Source of the DNA: Caryophanales bacterium UBA4869
GTDB taxonomy: Bacteria > Bacillota_I > Bacilli_A > RFN20 > CAG-288
Direction of reading: 5' to 3'
Length of the DNA: 21,913 nt
Assembly (NCBI GenBank): GCA_002399505.1
Contig: DHDT01000004.1
Coordinates: forward strand, 81,941 to 103,853
The position numbers and the translations under genes were made by a program. How positions within the stretch are numbered: position 1 is the first letter of the stretch; each line of letters begins with the position of its first letter. Under the pieces are notes generated by a model. That model ran no database searches, was not told the DNA's origin, and worked only from the letters and a program-made list of their open reading frames with translations. Below are positions 6,993-15,295 of this stretch, piece after piece.

Positions 6993-8557
6993 TATTTTTG
7001 CTTCTTTTCCTCATTGTAGGATTGGTCAGTGTTGACGGACCAGATCTTGCTATGATCGGGATTGTTGTTGATAATGATATCTACAGCCTCCATGGCTGAG
7101 GCCATGGAATGATCCATATTGTTGTATCGATGCTGGCCATTTCTGCCGACACAATATAGATTAGGTATAGTATTGAGATAATCTTTGACTTCATCAAACT
7201 TGTCATAAGTGCCAAAATAGGCCGGATATGCTTTTTTGATTCTGAACTTAGCAGAATCCAAGACATCGGCTGGCGAATCTATGACACCGATTGAAACCAG
7301 TTCATCGACAGCTTTCTTGATAAAGACCTCATCAGAAGAATTCCACATCTCATCGCCCTCATTGCAGAAATATTCCAGTCCGATCCAAACCTTATGCATC
7401 GGATCAGCAACCATATAAGGCGACCAGTTATTGAAAATCTGGATTCGTCCCATCTTAACCCCGCGGTCCTGAACATAAATCCAATTGTCAGGAACCAGAT
7501 TATTAAGAGTCTTTATTTTTGTTGTGTTATGAATCTTCAGCTTATCAAGAAGCAGACCAACCGTAATAAAATCTCGATAAGGAAGGTTAGTTGCAATATC
7601 ATAGACTTCTTTGCCGGTCTTATCCTCCCCTAAAGCCATAGCCAGATCCTTGATTGCCATTGAGGAGATTACATAATCACCAGTGAATTCCTCATCAACG
7701 CCATTATGGTTGACAACAAGCTTCTCGACTTTATTGTCTTTGTCGAGGATGACTTTGGTAACTTCGGCATTCATGACGATTTCTCCACCCAGAGCAACTA
7801 CTTTCTTAGCCATTTCTTCATAGAGCTGACCCGGACCTTTTTTAGGATAGTAGAACTGCTCGATAAGAGAGGTTTCAGTATGTTTGTTTCCGTGTTTAAA
7901 AGGCTTGGTAAGAGCGTTTAACAGTGTCTTGAACAACGATAGGCCTTTGACTCTCTGAGTGCCCCAGGAAGCGGAAATGTTACGTGGATGAACGCCCCAG
8001 ACTTTCTCAGTATAATCTTCAAAGAACATCTGATACAGAGATTTTCCAAAACGGTTGATGTAGAAATTCTCAAGGTTGGTTTCTTTTCTCTTGTGAACAC
8101 AGGAACCTAGATAGCCAAATCCGGCTTTCATGGTGTTGCAGAATCCCATGTTGCGGAAAGTGGCAAATTTCATTGAAATCGGATAATCAAAAAAATGTTT
8201 GTTGAAATAAATTCTGGAAACTCTTCTTCTCAGAAGCATGACGTCATCAGTTTTTTCCGGGTCAGGTCCTTCCCTAGGAAGATCTTTCTCAATACCCAAA
8301 GTCAGATCATCAATGCTTGGTTTCGATTGCAAAGGCATGATTTCCTGCCACAGTGCATTGACTTTCTCGTCTTTAGTGAAAAAACGATGGCCACCGATAT
8401 CGATACGGTTTCCATGATAGGAAACAGTCTTGGATATACCGCCTATATCGCCAGAACACTCTAAAATAACCGGATGAATATCACTGTGTTTCAGTAATTC
8501 ATAAGCCGCTGTCAGACCAGCAGGGCCAGCTCCGATAATCAACGCTTTCTTTCCCAT
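6992..8557 (-). CDS. FAD-dependent oxidoreductase, UDP-galactopyranose-mutase-like
   Basis: The 521-residue protein opens with a Rossmann FAD-binding motif (GAGPAG, residues 9-14), then an acidic residue at the end of strand 2 (LECSGDIGG) and IDIGGHRFF. The C-terminal [21 protein letters not shown] is the second FAD/active-site signature of the UDP-galactopyranose mutase and protoporphyrinogen-oxidase-like flavoproteins found in glycan clusters. It is longer than classical mutases (about 370-390 residues), so it is probably a relative with a different sugar or polyprenyl substrate. An upstream ATG at 8725 is possible in frame, but AAGGAG 7 bases before the ATG at 8555-8557 and the canonical [14 protein letters not shown] opening decide the start. 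It is followed with a one-base overlap by a GT-C glycosyltransferase. The reaction is inferred from family only. Confidence 0.8.
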   Translation of the reverse strand: MGKKALIIGAGPAGLTAAYELLKHSDIHPVILECSGDIGGISKTVSYHGNRIDIGGHRFFTKDEKVNALWQEIMPLQSKPSIDDLTLGIEKDLPREGPDPEKTDDVMLLRRRVSRIYFNKHFFDYPISMKFATFRNMGFCNTMKAGFGYLGSCVHKRKETNLENFYINRFGKSLYQMFFEDYTEKVWGVHPRNISASWGTQRVKGLSLFKTLLNALTKPFKHGNKHTETSLIEQFYYPKKGPGQLYEEMAKKVVALGGEIVMNAEVTKVILDKDNKVEKLVVNHNGVDEEFTGDYVISSMAIKDLAMALGEDKTGKEVYDIATNLPYRDFITVGLLLDKLKIHNTTKIKTLNNLVPDNWIYVQDRGVKMGRIQIFNNWSPYMVADPMHKVWIGLEYFCNEGDEMWNSSDEVFIKKAVDELVSIGVIDSPADVLDSAKFRIKKAYPAYFGTYDKFDEVKDYLNTIPNLYCVGRNGQHRYNNMDHSMASAMEAVDIIINNNPDHSKIWSVNTDQSYNEEKKQK

Positions 8558-8945
8558 AATGGAACTCCTTTGAGATAAAATAAACAAAAGCACATATCGT
8601 CTTTTTTTAAACAAATATCTATTTGTAAATGATACCACAGATACTACATAATTGAAACACAAGACAGCGATTTGAAAACCTATAAAACGAAAAAAATTCA
8701 TTCTATTTTTTTGACTGCTTTTCAATTGAGGAAGAACTAAAGCAGCTCATTTTCATAAGGAATTAAATCTCTTCCGCTTGAAGCCTCATAGCAGATAAAA
8801 CAAATTACTATCTGCCAACTTATAGGTATAAGATTAAAAATGCCTACTATGAAATTTTTCTTAGCAGAGAAGACTTATACAAGCACTTTATCTTTTCTCA
8901 TCTGAAAAACTAAGATGGAATTTTAATCCAACAGCCTTAATAAAA
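8558..8945. other. Gene-free interval of about 390 bp between thiI and the flavoprotein gene
   Basis: No coding frame with family similarity or ribosome binding site is seen on either strand. It holds a probable promoter and palindrome for the flavoprotein gene (8611-8656) and two further inverted repeats: CTGCTTT/AAAGCAG (8715-8721 with 8739-8745) and GCAGATA/TATCTGC (8791-8797 with 8809-8815). None has a clear U-tract, so no certain terminator for the thiI operon is visible. Confidence 0.6.
8611..8656 (-). promoter_or_regulatory. Candidate extended -10 promoter with an overlapping palindrome
   Basis: On the minus strand, TGG-TATCAT (extended -10, hexamer at 8629-8634) lies 16 bases from TTCAAT (8651-8656). 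The expected start falls in a palindrome ACAAATA-TC-TATTTGT (8611-8626), where a repressor could bind. It would drive the flavoprotein and GT-C genes. Confidence 0.45.
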
Positions 8946-10130
8946 TCAGAACTCTTCTTCTTTGTCTAGAGTCACGTGTTCCGAGGTCACATTGTTGATG
9001 CAGTCTTTGACCATCGTCTGATAGTCAAAAGCAGCTTCGATTTCTCTGACTTTATCGATATGGGGAGCAGTGACAGGATCTTTTATTTCAAAGATCGTGC
9101 AGCAATCTTCATAAGGACGGATGGAAATATCATAAGTACCTATCTTCTTTCCAATATCGATAATCTCAGTCTTATCATAAGTTGCCAATGGTCTGATAAA
9201 AGGCAAAGTTCCGCATTCTTCGATGACTTTCATCGAAGGAAGGGTCTGACTGGCAACCTGACCGATAGATTCTCCGCCTGAGAGAACTAAGTCGTTATGT
9301 CGATAAGCCAAGCCTTCCGCGATTCGCAGCATCATTCTGCGCATGATAGTGACACAGTAACTAGGACCGGCAACTTCATAGATTTTCTTTTCCAAGTCAG
9401 TGAAGGGAACAATATACAATTTGATATCAGGCTGGTAGTCATTGAGAACATGAAGAAGATCATGAATCTTATCGATGACTTTAGCGGAAGTATAGGGAGG
9501 AGCGGCAAAATGAACGCATTCCAGCTTCACTCCTCTTTTCATCATGAGATAGGCAGCGACTGGTGAGTCGATACCACCTGAAATGAGAAGCATGGATTTT
9601 CCAGCTATACCTAAAGGATAGCCGCCCATGGCTTTGTCCTTGATTCCGTAGACATAGCACTGTTCTTCTCTGATAGCGATGTGAATCAGTAATTCTGGAT
9701 GATGGACATCGACTTTGGAAGTGGGGATGTTCTTTAATATGTAACCGCCGACTTCTCGATTAAGTTCATCGGAATGAAGAGGAAAAGTCTTATCGACTCT
9801 TTTGGTATCAACCTTAAAAGTCACCTTACCGGAATTCTGATAAAGTTTCAGACTCTCTTCTTTGATCTTTTCGACATCTTTGTCGATGGCCTTAGCCAGA
9901 GAAAAAGAAAGAATGCCCGGAACTTTGACCAGTTTCTTTTTGATTTCCTCATAATCTTCGCCATTGAGAAGAATATAAATATGATCTTTCCTTACTTCAA
10001 AAGTCAGAGCCTTAAAGTCTCTGAGAGCGTAGCGGATGTTCTTTCCCAACAAGCGGATGAAGTTCATGATGTTCTTTCCCTTAGTGGAAAGCTCACCGAA
10101 GAACACGATGATCATATCTGTCTGGTTCAT
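8946..10130 (-). CDS. thiI: tRNA 4-thiouridine synthase ThiI, short form
   Basis: ThiI adenylates uridine 8 of tRNA and replaces its oxygen with sulfur supplied as persulfide by a cysteine desulfurase; in some species it also feeds thiamine thiazole synthesis. The 394 residues hold an N-terminal ferredoxin-like/THUMP region (about 1-165) and a PP-loop ATPase with SGGIDSP (184-190). There is no C-terminal rhodanese domain, as in Bacillus. Two adjacent cysteines (EDCCTIF, Cys343/344) sit where the catalytic cysteine is found. The start ATG overlaps the nifS stop by 4 bases (ATGA, 10127-10130), so the desulfurase and its acceptor are translationally coupled. It is the last gene of the LacI-ezrA-nifS-thiI operon. 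The SD is weak (AGAGG, 10 bases away), as expected for a coupled gene. Confidence 0.95.
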   Translation of the reverse strand: MNQTDMIIVFFGELSTKGKNIMNFIRLLGKNIRYALRDFKALTFEVRKDHIYILLNGEDYEEIKKKLVKVPGILSFSLAKAIDKDVEKIKEESLKLYQNSGKVTFKVDTKRVDKTFPLHSDELNREVGGYILKNIPTSKVDVHHPELLIHIAIREEQCYVYGIKDKAMGGYPLGIAGKSMLLISGGIDSPVAAYLMMKRGVKLECVHFAAPPYTSAKVIDKIHDLLHVLNDYQPDIKLYIVPFTDLEKKIYEVAGPSYCVTIMRRMMLRIAEGLAYRHNDLVLSGGESIGQVASQTLPSMKVIEECGTLPFIRPLATYDKTEIIDIGKKIGTYDISIRPYEDCCTIFEIKDPVTAPHIDKVREIEAAFDYQTMVKDCINNVTSEHVTLDKEEEF

Positions 10131-11272
10131 TTTTTATTATCCTCTTTGAGTGTCGATAGTATCTTTTTGAGTTCAGAGATGAAATTAGTTCCTTCTTCCA
10201 TATCTTCAAGGCCTGAGAAGGAAAGTCTGATACTGTTACGGGCAATATCTTCGCTATATCCGGCATTTTTCAGGACGTAGGAGAGACCGGGTTCCTTAGA
10301 AGAACAGGCGCTTTTAGTAGAGACGTAGATCCCTGAATTTGACAGGGCTTCTGCGACAACTGAACCTTTGTGGACCTTCAAGGCAAAATTCAAGATGAAG
10401 GGAGTCGCATCCAGAGGGCTGGTGATTTCCACCTCATCGATCTTAGAAAGCTCATTACGGAGATAAGAATTCAGCTGTCTGGCTTTTTCTTTTCTTGCCG
10501 GCATGCTTGAAAGAGTCATTCTGACAGCTGTTGCCAGAGAACAGTCAAGACCGACAGCCAAAGTACCAGATCTCAGTCCTTTTTCCTGTCCGCCGCCTAA
10601 AATCTGTGCATCGAGTTCGACATTCTTCTTTTTGATAAGAAGACCAGAGCCTTTCAGACCGCCGATTTTATGACCGGAGAAAGTCAGCAGATCATAATAA
10701 GAAGAATCGATATCTTCTTTTCCGATAGCCTGAGTGGCATCGACATGCAAAACAGCTTTTGAATATTTATGAACCAACTGATAAACTTCTCTGATTGGGA
10801 AGATATATCCGATTTCATTGTTGATGGCCATGACAGAAACCAAAGATGTGTGATCGTTGAGACTGTTTTTCAGTTCCTCAAGATCAAGCTTGCCGTCTTT
10901 ATCATAATCGAGATAGACAACTTCAAATCCTTCTTTTGACAATTCATCAAAAACCTGAAGGACCGAAGGATGTTCGGCCTTAGTGGTGATGATTCTCTTG
11001 GCCCAGCCTTTGTTATGGTAGCAGGTTCCTTTAATGGCCAGATTGTTGCCTTCTGTTGCCCCGGAGGTAAAGATGATTTCGTCGTTTGATACGGAAAGAT
11101 ATTTAGCTATCTGCAAACGGGCTTTTTCTAAAAGTGCACTGCTTTCATATCCTAAGGCGTGATTAGAGGAAGGATTTGCAAAATGCTTAAAAGACACATC
11201 ATCAAAAGTCTTCAGGACTTCCGGATATGGTCTTGTCGTCGCACTGCAGTCAAAATATATTTCTTCTTTCAT
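10127..11272 (-). CDS. nifS: Cysteine desulfurase (NifS/IscS family), probable ThiI partner
   Basis: This PLP enzyme turns cysteine into alanine and a protein-bound persulfide. The PLP lysine is K202 in FSGHKIGG, with HVDATQAIG (176-184) holding the PLP-binding aspartate. The catalytic cysteine is Cys323 in TKSACSSKEPG. The 381-residue length is typical. Location between ezrA and thiI, with ATGA overlaps at both ends, matches the Bacillus gene NifZ, a desulfurase dedicated to ThiI, so I infer a role in tRNA thiolation more than in general Fe-S assembly. It sits downstream of the regulator gene, and no separate promoter is seen. Confidence 0.93.
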   Translation of the reverse strand: MKEEIYFDCSATTRPYPEVLKTFDDVSFKHFANPSSNHALGYESSALLEKARLQIAKYLSVSNDEIIFTSGATEGNNLAIKGTCYHNKGWAKRIITTKAEHPSVLQVFDELSKEGFEVVYLDYDKDGKLDLEELKNSLNDHTSLVSVMAINNEIGYIFPIREVYQLVHKYSKAVLHVDATQAIGKEDIDSSYYDLLTFSGHKIGGLKGSGLLIKKKNVELDAQILGGGQEKGLRSGTLAVGLDCSLATAVRMTLSSMPARKEKARQLNSYLRNELSKIDEVEITSPLDATPFILNFALKVHKGSVVAEALSNSGIYVSTKSACSSKEPGLSYVLKNAGYSEDIARNSIRLSFSGLEDMEEGTNFISELKKILSTLKEDNKK

Positions 11273-13017
11273 CTTTTCTTCTTGCCGTTAAGAGAAGCGC
11301 TGTCATCAGTCGAGAAGGCCTGGACTACCTGAACAGAGGCTGACAAGGCTCTTTGGAAGTCGCCTTCGTTATAAGCCTGTTCAGCTGTCTCCAGAAAAGC
11401 TCTTGAATTAGAGAATTCCTGTCTGTAGGCATTGGCGTAGACAAAGGCCATTTCAGCCTTATCGGCTTCATCGCTCTTCTTTATCACTTCATTGATAAGA
11501 GCATCTGTCTCTTCTACAAAAGGAAGATATTCAGCCATCGCCTTAGTGACATCGACTGGCGGAGTAAGCAGAATATTGTCGATTTCGATAATCTTCTTAT
11601 AGAGTCTCTCATAAGAAGGATTATAAGTAAGTATCAAAGAATTGACGGCTATATGCCTGAGTTTTGACTGACTGATTCTGAGTTTGACATAATTTTCGCG
11701 CAGACCAAGATATACTTTTTCGCTTTCGTCTTTGAGGCTTGCAAGATAAAGTGAATAATCGGCCATGGTCTTCTTGATCTTATCCATGGAATTTTGCATA
11801 TCGTGCATCTTCTTAGTGATAACGGTATAGGGCTGCTTAGAGGAAGTATCAAGATAGCTATCGAGTTCACGCTTGAGATAACCGGTATTCTCGATATCGT
11901 TCTTTAAGGCGATCATCTGATCGACATACTTCTTATTGAGAACATAAGTGGACTGGAACTTAGGAAGAAGTCTCATATGAGTAGAATATTCTTTTTCAAG
12001 TTCGAAGGATGAACAAGACAAGGTATTCTGGTTGGATAAAAAGTCGGCCTTGGCTTTTTTCTCATCGTCAAAGCAGAAGAGAATATTGTTTATTTCATCC
12101 TGAATCTTATCTAGATTCTCGTTGACACCGGAAGTATCCAATAACCTCATCTGTTCGCCAAGCTGCTCATTCAAAGCAGTGATCTCAGCTATTTTTTCAT
12201 CGACTTGAAGATAATCGAGGATATAGTTTTCTTTAAGCATCTCGTCATAGGAATTTTTCAAATCGACTACCTTAGCCGGAATTACCTTAGTGATCTTAGT
12301 TTCCAAAACCGGCAGATCATCGATGATGGCCAAAACGGCTTTCAGGACTTTTTCAAGATCTGGAAGAAGGGCTTTGGCTTCTTTGAATTTGGCTTCATTG
12401 GCAAGGACATCAAAAGAAGAGAAAGTCTTTTCGGAATTGGCAAAGATGATATTGAAGCTCTTCTCAAGAGGTTTCAGTTCCGCCTGATTCTTAGAATAGA
12501 TATCCTTGATCTTGCGATACATCTCTTTATCAGGAAGAGCAGATTCGCGAGTGTCGTTTTCATCTCTTAAAAGACTGTTTAGATCGTCATTGAAAGAAGA
12601 AACTGACTTCTGGAATTCTAGCAATGATATCTGACATTGTTCCTGAACTTCCTTAGCTGACTTATAATTCTTGTCCTCAAGAAGAGTCTTCAAAGACTCC
12701 AGAGAGACGGCCATATCCTTGTCTCTCTTATTGACGATATCCTTATACTGCTTATATCTTTCATCATGGAGATTGCGATAATAAGTAGAATACTGACCTA
12801 AAGCACCAAGACGAGTTATCATCCCCTGACAGTCAGTCACTAAAATATTGTGAACGTCGCTGTATTTTTTCTGAAGCTCAAAATAGGCGTGAGTATATCT
12901 TTTCTTTCCAAAAAAGAATAAAAGAAAAACTAGGCCTATTAAAGCAACGACAGAGCCAATGATGATGCCGATTAATGCACCTACTTCCATTAAGACCTGA
13001 ATCAAAGACAATGGCAT
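11269..13017 (-). CDS. ezrA: Septation ring formation regulator EzrA
   Basis: The 582-residue protein has one N-terminal membrane helix (about residues 11-36) with a short outside tail, followed by roughly 540 residues of mostly helical, Lys/Glu-rich sequence with spectrin-like coiled-coil character. This is the EzrA layout (usual length about 560-575), a membrane-anchored arc that tethers and limits FtsZ rings at mid-cell. Sequence similarity by eye is modest, so the call rests on architecture plus position before nifS and thiI, the same order as in Bacillus. GGAGGG precedes the ATG at 13015-13017. The gene starts 33 bases after the LacI-type gene with no room for a strong promoter, and overlaps nifS by 4 bases. 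Confidence 0.85.
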   Translation of the reverse strand: MPLSLIQVLMEVGALIGIIIGSVVALIGLVFLLFFFGKKRYTHAYFELQKKYSDVHNILVTDCQGMITRLGALGQYSTYYRNLHDERYKQYKDIVNKRDKDMAVSLESLKTLLEDKNYKSAKEVQEQCQISLLEFQKSVSSFNDDLNSLLRDENDTRESALPDKEMYRKIKDIYSKNQAELKPLEKSFNIIFANSEKTFSSFDVLANEAKFKEAKALLPDLEKVLKAVLAIIDDLPVLETKITKVIPAKVVDLKNSYDEMLKENYILDYLQVDEKIAEITALNEQLGEQMRLLDTSGVNENLDKIQDEINNILFCFDDEKKAKADFLSNQNTLSCSSFELEKEYSTHMRLLPKFQSTYVLNKKYVDQMIALKNDIENTGYLKRELDSYLDTSSKQPYTVITKKMHDMQNSMDKIKKTMADYSLYLASLKDESEKVYLGLRENYVKLRISQSKLRHIAVNSLILTYNPSYERLYKKIIEIDNILLTPPVDVTKAMAEYLPFVEETDALINEVIKKSDEADKAEMAFVYANAYRQEFSNSRAFLETAEQAYNEGDFQRALSASVQVVQAFSTDDSASLNGKKKR

Positions 13018-13050
13018 TTAAGACCCTCCCAAAAGGATGAGGAAAATAGT

Positions 13051-14064
13051 TTACTTAGTGGTATCTCTCTTATCGAATCGAGCACGAATACGGAAAGTCT
13101 TATTGGTAAGACCATCCGGATCGCTCAATAACTTGGTGAGCATACGGACAGCGATAGAGCCGACCTTGAACATATCGATGGAGAAAGAAGAGATTTCCGG
13201 ACGGATGATATAGGAATACTTAGAACCGACTTCAGCAAGAACCTGAACATCTTCAGGAACTCTGAGTCCGCTTTCTAAGGCAGCGTTGACAATAGCGGCA
13301 GCCAGAGAATCACGGGGAGCGACAAAGTATCCGGTTCTGTGAGTCTTGAAGAATTCCTTCATGCCGGCATAGACAATACCATAAGAATCGTTGTAGGGAA
13401 GAAGGGTAATCTTCTTGTCATTAGCTGAGGCAAACTCGAGAAGTCCATCTCTGATTTCATCAATCATCTTGCCTTCGTTGACAATATCGAGAACATAGAC
13501 ATCATCCTTGACAGCCAGCATATGGGCCTTGACGACATCCATGACCGGATCTTTGTATTCGATGATGATGGAACCTAAGGCATCACCGGACATATCGTGG
13601 CCGATGACAATAAGCGGAATATGATAATTCTGGATGGATCTGATTTCATCAGTTCCAAGTTCATCATCATAGATGACAGCTCCGTCAACGTGAGACTTGA
13701 TTAAAGACTCGATGACCTGAGCAGCATCTTCCTTGGTTCTCTTAGTGATGAAAATAGAAGTGATATAGCCGTAGATCTTGGCGATATCGATCATTCCATC
13801 CAACATATTTGAAACATAGGAGTAACCGGTAGAAGGAATCATGATGCCGATATTGGTCGAGCGGGAATTAGCTAAGCCCTGAGCTAAAGCAGAAGGCTTA
13901 TATCCTAGACGCTGAATGGCATCATTGACAGCTTTCTTGGTTTTCTCGGTGACATTAGGATGGTTGTTGATGACTCTTGAAACCGTGGCCAAGGAGACAC
14001 CGGCAATCTTGGCAACTTCATAGATCGTGACACGATCCTTGTACATCTTCTTATTATCTTCCAT
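13051..14064 (-). CDS. LacI-family transcriptional regulator, CcpA-like
   Basis: This 337-residue repressor has an N-terminal LacI helix-turn-helix and hinge (VTIYEVAKIAGVSLATVSRV, about residues 12-31, then ALAQGLANSRS around 60-70) and a periplasmic-binding-like effector domain. The length, the TIYEVAKIAGVSLATVSRVIN opening, the IAVRMLTK segment near the C-terminus and a TTK end resemble CcpA, the catabolite control regulator that binds HPr-Ser-P. I see nothing that proves the HPr contacts, so a local sugar regulator is also possible. GGAGG lies 8 bases before the ATG at 14062-14064. It heads an operon with ezrA, nifS and thiI and is divergent from a membrane protein gene; a 17-bp palindrome lies over its probable -35 region, suggesting autoregulation. 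Confidence 0.88.
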   Translation of the reverse strand: MEDNKKMYKDRVTIYEVAKIAGVSLATVSRVINNHPNVTEKTKKAVNDAIQRLGYKPSALAQGLANSRSTNIGIMIPSTGYSYVSNMLDGMIDIAKIYGYITSIFITKRTKEDAAQVIESLIKSHVDGAVIYDDELGTDEIRSIQNYHIPLIVIGHDMSGDALGSIIIEYKDPVMDVVKAHMLAVKDDVYVLDIVNEGKMIDEIRDGLLEFASANDKKITLLPYNDSYGIVYAGMKEFFKTHRTGYFVAPRDSLAAAIVNAALESGLRVPEDVQVLAEVGSKYSYIIRPEISSFSIDMFKVGSIAVRMLTKLLSDPDGLTNKTFRIRARFDKRDTTK

Positions 14065-14099
14065 GGGACAAACCTCCGCTTTATTACAAACTTATATTA

Positions 14100-14128
14100 A
14101 TTATATTACTTATGAAAATATTTTTCAT
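14100..14128 (-). promoter_or_regulatory. Candidate promoter and operator of the LacI-type operon
   Basis: On the minus strand, a perfect TATAAT is at 14100-14105; 17 bases upstream, ATGAAA forms a weak -35. That -35 is one end of a perfect palindrome ATGAAAA-TAT-TTTTCAT (14112-14128), a plausible repressor site. The palindrome lacks the central CG typical of LacI/cre operators, so which protein binds it is open. Confidence 0.5.
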
Positions 14129-14243
14129 TGTTTTCATGAAGATATTTCAACAAATAATTATTCCTTTCTCAATCGTTTTCTCAAACATTTGAATAAATCG
14201 TCTCTCCCGATAGGCTATAATTATCAAAACGGGGATAATTCAA

Positions 14244-15209
14244 ATGAAAAACAAAGATCCTAACTCCATGAAAATCAGTGAAATTTACGGCATGACCTGT
14301 ATGTTTCTCGCCTTTTTATTGCCAGCCTTTCTTTTAGCGACAATCGGTTTTCTTCTCATTTTCAATAAAGAGTCGATGTTCAAAGAAGATACCAGTTATA
14401 CCTACTTCCTGGTGATAGTGATACTGGCCTTTGCAAGTGCCGCTGTCTTTGTTGTTTTGGACGTCTTCCTGGCCTTAAAGAGAAAGAAACAGTTCCAAGG
14501 CGAAAGATACGAATATGTGGAAGCGACGATCGTCAATGTGAGCCAGGGTCTGATCACTGCCCGTTTTGCAATCGATGACGGACGTCAGTTTGAAGGAACA
14601 ATAGCCAGTTATTTCATTTTAAAATCAGTCAGCTCTCTCTTCTATCGAGAGGAGAAGATACCGATTTGTCTCATCGACAATAAGCTACCGGTTCTTTTGA
14701 ACAGTCAAGGCGAAAAGAATCATTTCAAGAAAGAAGAAGAAGAAAACGTTTCAAAAAATATACCCAGTCCTTTTAAAGTCCACGGCTTTATCAAGAGTCT
14801 CTTACTTATCTCCCTTTATTTTGATTTAGTCTTAGTCGTCGGAGTTGTCATCTGCTGTTTATCGGTAGTCTTTGACAAAGGAGCCAGCGGAAAAGCTTCG
14901 ACTATCATCTTAGGTGTTCTTCTGATTGTCGTTGCTCTTTTCTTTATCATCAAGGGCATCGTCGACGCTTATCAGAACATGAGCAGAAGACTAAAAAAAG
15001 GCGGTGTTGTCATTCAGGCTGTTATCAGAAAAATAGATGGAACACGCTATGCTGACGCCGTCTTATCAAGCGAAGAAGACCATTCAACCTTAGAAATCCC
15101 CCTGATAGGATACTTCACAAAAGGCAATATGAAATCTCTTAAAGACAATCAGAAAATAACTGTCTTCTTAGGAAACGAAGGCGAGGCGTTTCTTCTCAGA
15201 TCAAAATAA
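14244..15209 (+). CDS. Unrecognised four-helix membrane protein with internal duplication
   Basis: I do not recognise the family. The 321 residues have two copies of the same plan: two membrane helices followed by a beta-rich soluble domain. Helices are about 17-40 and 54-78, then a domain at 92-156; helices 183-207 and 219-240, then a domain at 256-320. The two domains share pattern: a VxAxIxxxxG opening, an (I/L)x(S/G)YF segment (121-124 and 287-291), and an I(P/T)(I/V)xL end followed by a short loop and (V/F)LL. A charged linker (KKEEEENVSKN, 162-172) joins the halves. The start follows GGGGAT by 8 bases, with TATAAT at 14216-14221 and no clear -35. It is divergent from the LacI-type gene and convergent with rubrerythrin. 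A small-molecule sensing or envelope role is only a guess. Confidence 0.8.
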   Translation: MKNKDPNSMKISEIYGMTCMFLAFLLPAFLLATIGFLLIFNKESMFKEDTSYTYFLVIVILAFASAAVFVVLDVFLALKRKKQFQGERYEYVEATIVNVSQGLITARFAIDDGRQFEGTIASYFILKSVSSLFYREEKIPICLIDNKLPVLLNSQGEKNHFKKEEEENVSKNIPSPFKVHGFIKSLLLISLYFDLVLVVGVVICCLSVVFDKGASGKASTIILGVLLIVVALFFIIKGIVDAYQNMSRRLKKGGVVIQAVIRKIDGTRYADAVLSSEEDHSTLEIPLIGYFTKGNMKSLKDNQKITVFLGNEGEAFLLRSK

Positions 15210-15234
15210 GTAATAATTCGATTTTAAGCAATAA

Positions 15235-15279
15235 AAAACTGCTGCCATCTTACTTTTTCAAGTAGAGAGCAGCAGTTTT
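15235..15279. terminator. Bidirectional terminator between the membrane protein and rubrerythrin genes
   Basis: AAAACTGCTGC (15235-15245) pairs perfectly with GCAGCAGTTTT (15269-15279), and CTTACTT/AAGTAG pair inside. T-runs flank the stem on both strands. It lies between two convergent genes. Confidence 0.88.
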
Positions 15280-15295
15280 ATTTTGTCAGTCTAAC

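Noticed and set aside
8558..8725. A 56-residue N-terminal extension of the flavoprotein, rich in hydrophobic residues and like a membrane anchor
   Set aside because: The start at 8557 has a good ribosome binding site and the canonical FAD-motif opening; the extension lies over the probable promoter and palindrome.
9774..10280. A 168-codon open frame on the plus strand
   Set aside because: It is antisense to thiI and the end of nifS, has no ribosome binding site or recognisable family, and reflects codon bias of the real genes opposite.
14160..14221. A possible cre site around the TCAATCGTTTTCTCA stretch
   Set aside because: Spacing between the TG/CA ends and the central CG does not fit the cre consensus.
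15235..15279. A long inverted repeat that could be an insertion-sequence end
   Set aside because: It sits between convergent genes, has T-runs on both strands and no transposase nearby, so it is a bidirectional terminator.
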